This document shows positions 7,536-7,826 of a stretch of DNA of 7,826 nt, piece by piece. Below the pieces are notes generated by a model. The model saw nothing but the letters and a program-made list of their open reading frames with translations, did not search any database and was not told the origin of the DNA. Made by a program: the position numbers and the translations under genes. The first letter of the stretch is position 1, and each line of letters opens with the position of its first letter. Source of the DNA: Rhodospirillaceae bacterium CCH5-H10 (GTDB lineage: Bacteria; Pseudomonadota; Alphaproteobacteria; Reyranellales; Reyranellaceae); NCBI GenBank assembly GCA_001557035.1, contig LSKJ01000876.1, positions 1-7,826 on the forward strand, given 5' to 3'.

Positions 7536-7826
7536 TTGACGGCGACGAGTGCTGCCGCTTTGCCTGTAACGACAGACGCTGCGCCCATCGCGCGCCGGTT
7601 CGCCGTGCCGTTGTGGGTCGGCGCCCTTCTGCTGATCCTGACGTTCCTGGTCATCTACCCGCTGCTGATGCTGTTCTTCGGCGCCATCAGCGATTCCAAT
7701 CCGGTGATCGACGGATTCGGCAAGTTCAACCCCTCGCTGACTCACTTCCTGGCAGTGCTGGGCAACGAGAATGTCCGGCTGGCCTTCTTCAATGCACTGG
7801 CGGCCTGTGGCGGTGGAACGATCCTC
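7536..7826 (+). CDS. ABC transporter permease, iron/thiamine/phosphonate type (N-terminal 97 residues; truncated by window edge)
   Basis: Inner-membrane permease of a second, unrelated importer. With TTG read as Met, the protein starts MTATSAAALPVTTDAAPIAR, a polar lead. A strong membrane helix follows at about 24-50 (VPLWVGALLLILTFLVIYPL within it). A periplasmic stretch SDSNPVIDGFGKFNPSLTHF (52-71) and LAVLGNENVRLAFFNAL (72-88), which leads into the transport domain, complete the visible part. The pattern of YPLLMLFFGA, then SLTHF, then a short Asn-containing lead to the next helices is typical of AfuB/FbpB/ThiP-type permeases. These carry two permease domains in one chain of roughly 500-600 residues, so most of the gene lies beyond base 7826. 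It is transcribed away from the hydrolase and peptide-importer block, so a shared function cannot be assumed. Substrate is unknown; Fe(III), putrescine, thiamine or 2-aminoethylphosphonate importers share this architecture. Confidence 0.82.
   Translation, partial: MTATSAAALPVTTDAAPIARRFAVPLWVGALLLILTFLVIYPLLMLFFGAISDSNPVIDGFGKFNPSLTHFLAVLGNENVRLAFFNALAACGGGTIL

Noticed and set aside
7467..7745. 92-codon minus-strand frame over the plus-strand permease start
   Set aside because: Gln/Arg/Asp-rich shadow opposite a clear membrane-helix sequence with a good ribosome-binding site.

Overview
The window is GC-rich DNA that looks bacterial and most like an alphaproteobacterium (Rhodospirillales or Rhizobiales type). 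The grounds are codon use strongly biased to G/C at third positions, long spurious antisense frames, and the pairing of an M81 (MlrC-type) peptidase with a dipeptide-type ABC importer. Genus cannot be fixed from this sequence alone.

Seven genes run on the minus strand, so the transcriptional order is from high to low coordinates. They are: a polysaccharide-deacetylase/allantoinase-like hydrolase (7245-6355), an M81 metallopeptidase (6347-4875), a secreted family-5 solute-binding protein (4668-3088), two inner-membrane permeases of DppB and DppC type (3020-2079 and 2077-1202), and two ATPases of DppD and DppF type (1205-192, and 195 running off the left edge). The two hydrolases are 7 nt apart. 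The permease and ATPase genes touch or overlap (1-nt gap, then two ATGA overlaps), which points to translational coupling. Two structured gaps divide the block. A 133-bp pair of inverted palindromic units lies between the peptidase and binding-protein genes. A perfect 11-bp hairpin between the binding-protein and dppB genes covers the dppB ribosome-binding site.

Together the genes read as an uptake-and-hydrolysis module. The binding protein and DppBCDF would import a peptide-like or amide-containing solute, and the two cytoplasmic hydrolases would open or cleave it. The true substrate cannot be read from the sequence.

A divergent intergenic stretch of about 290 bp (7246-7535) follows. It holds at most a short coding-like remnant. 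On the plus strand there then begins the N-terminus of an iron/thiamine/phosphonate-type (AfuB/FbpB/ThiP-like) ABC permease. It uses a TTG start with a good Shine-Dalgarno sequence and is cut off by the window end. I see no tRNA, rRNA, CRISPR array, insertion sequence or phage gene. The content is mostly recognisable families; the regulatory structures and the gene combination are the points most worth a second look.
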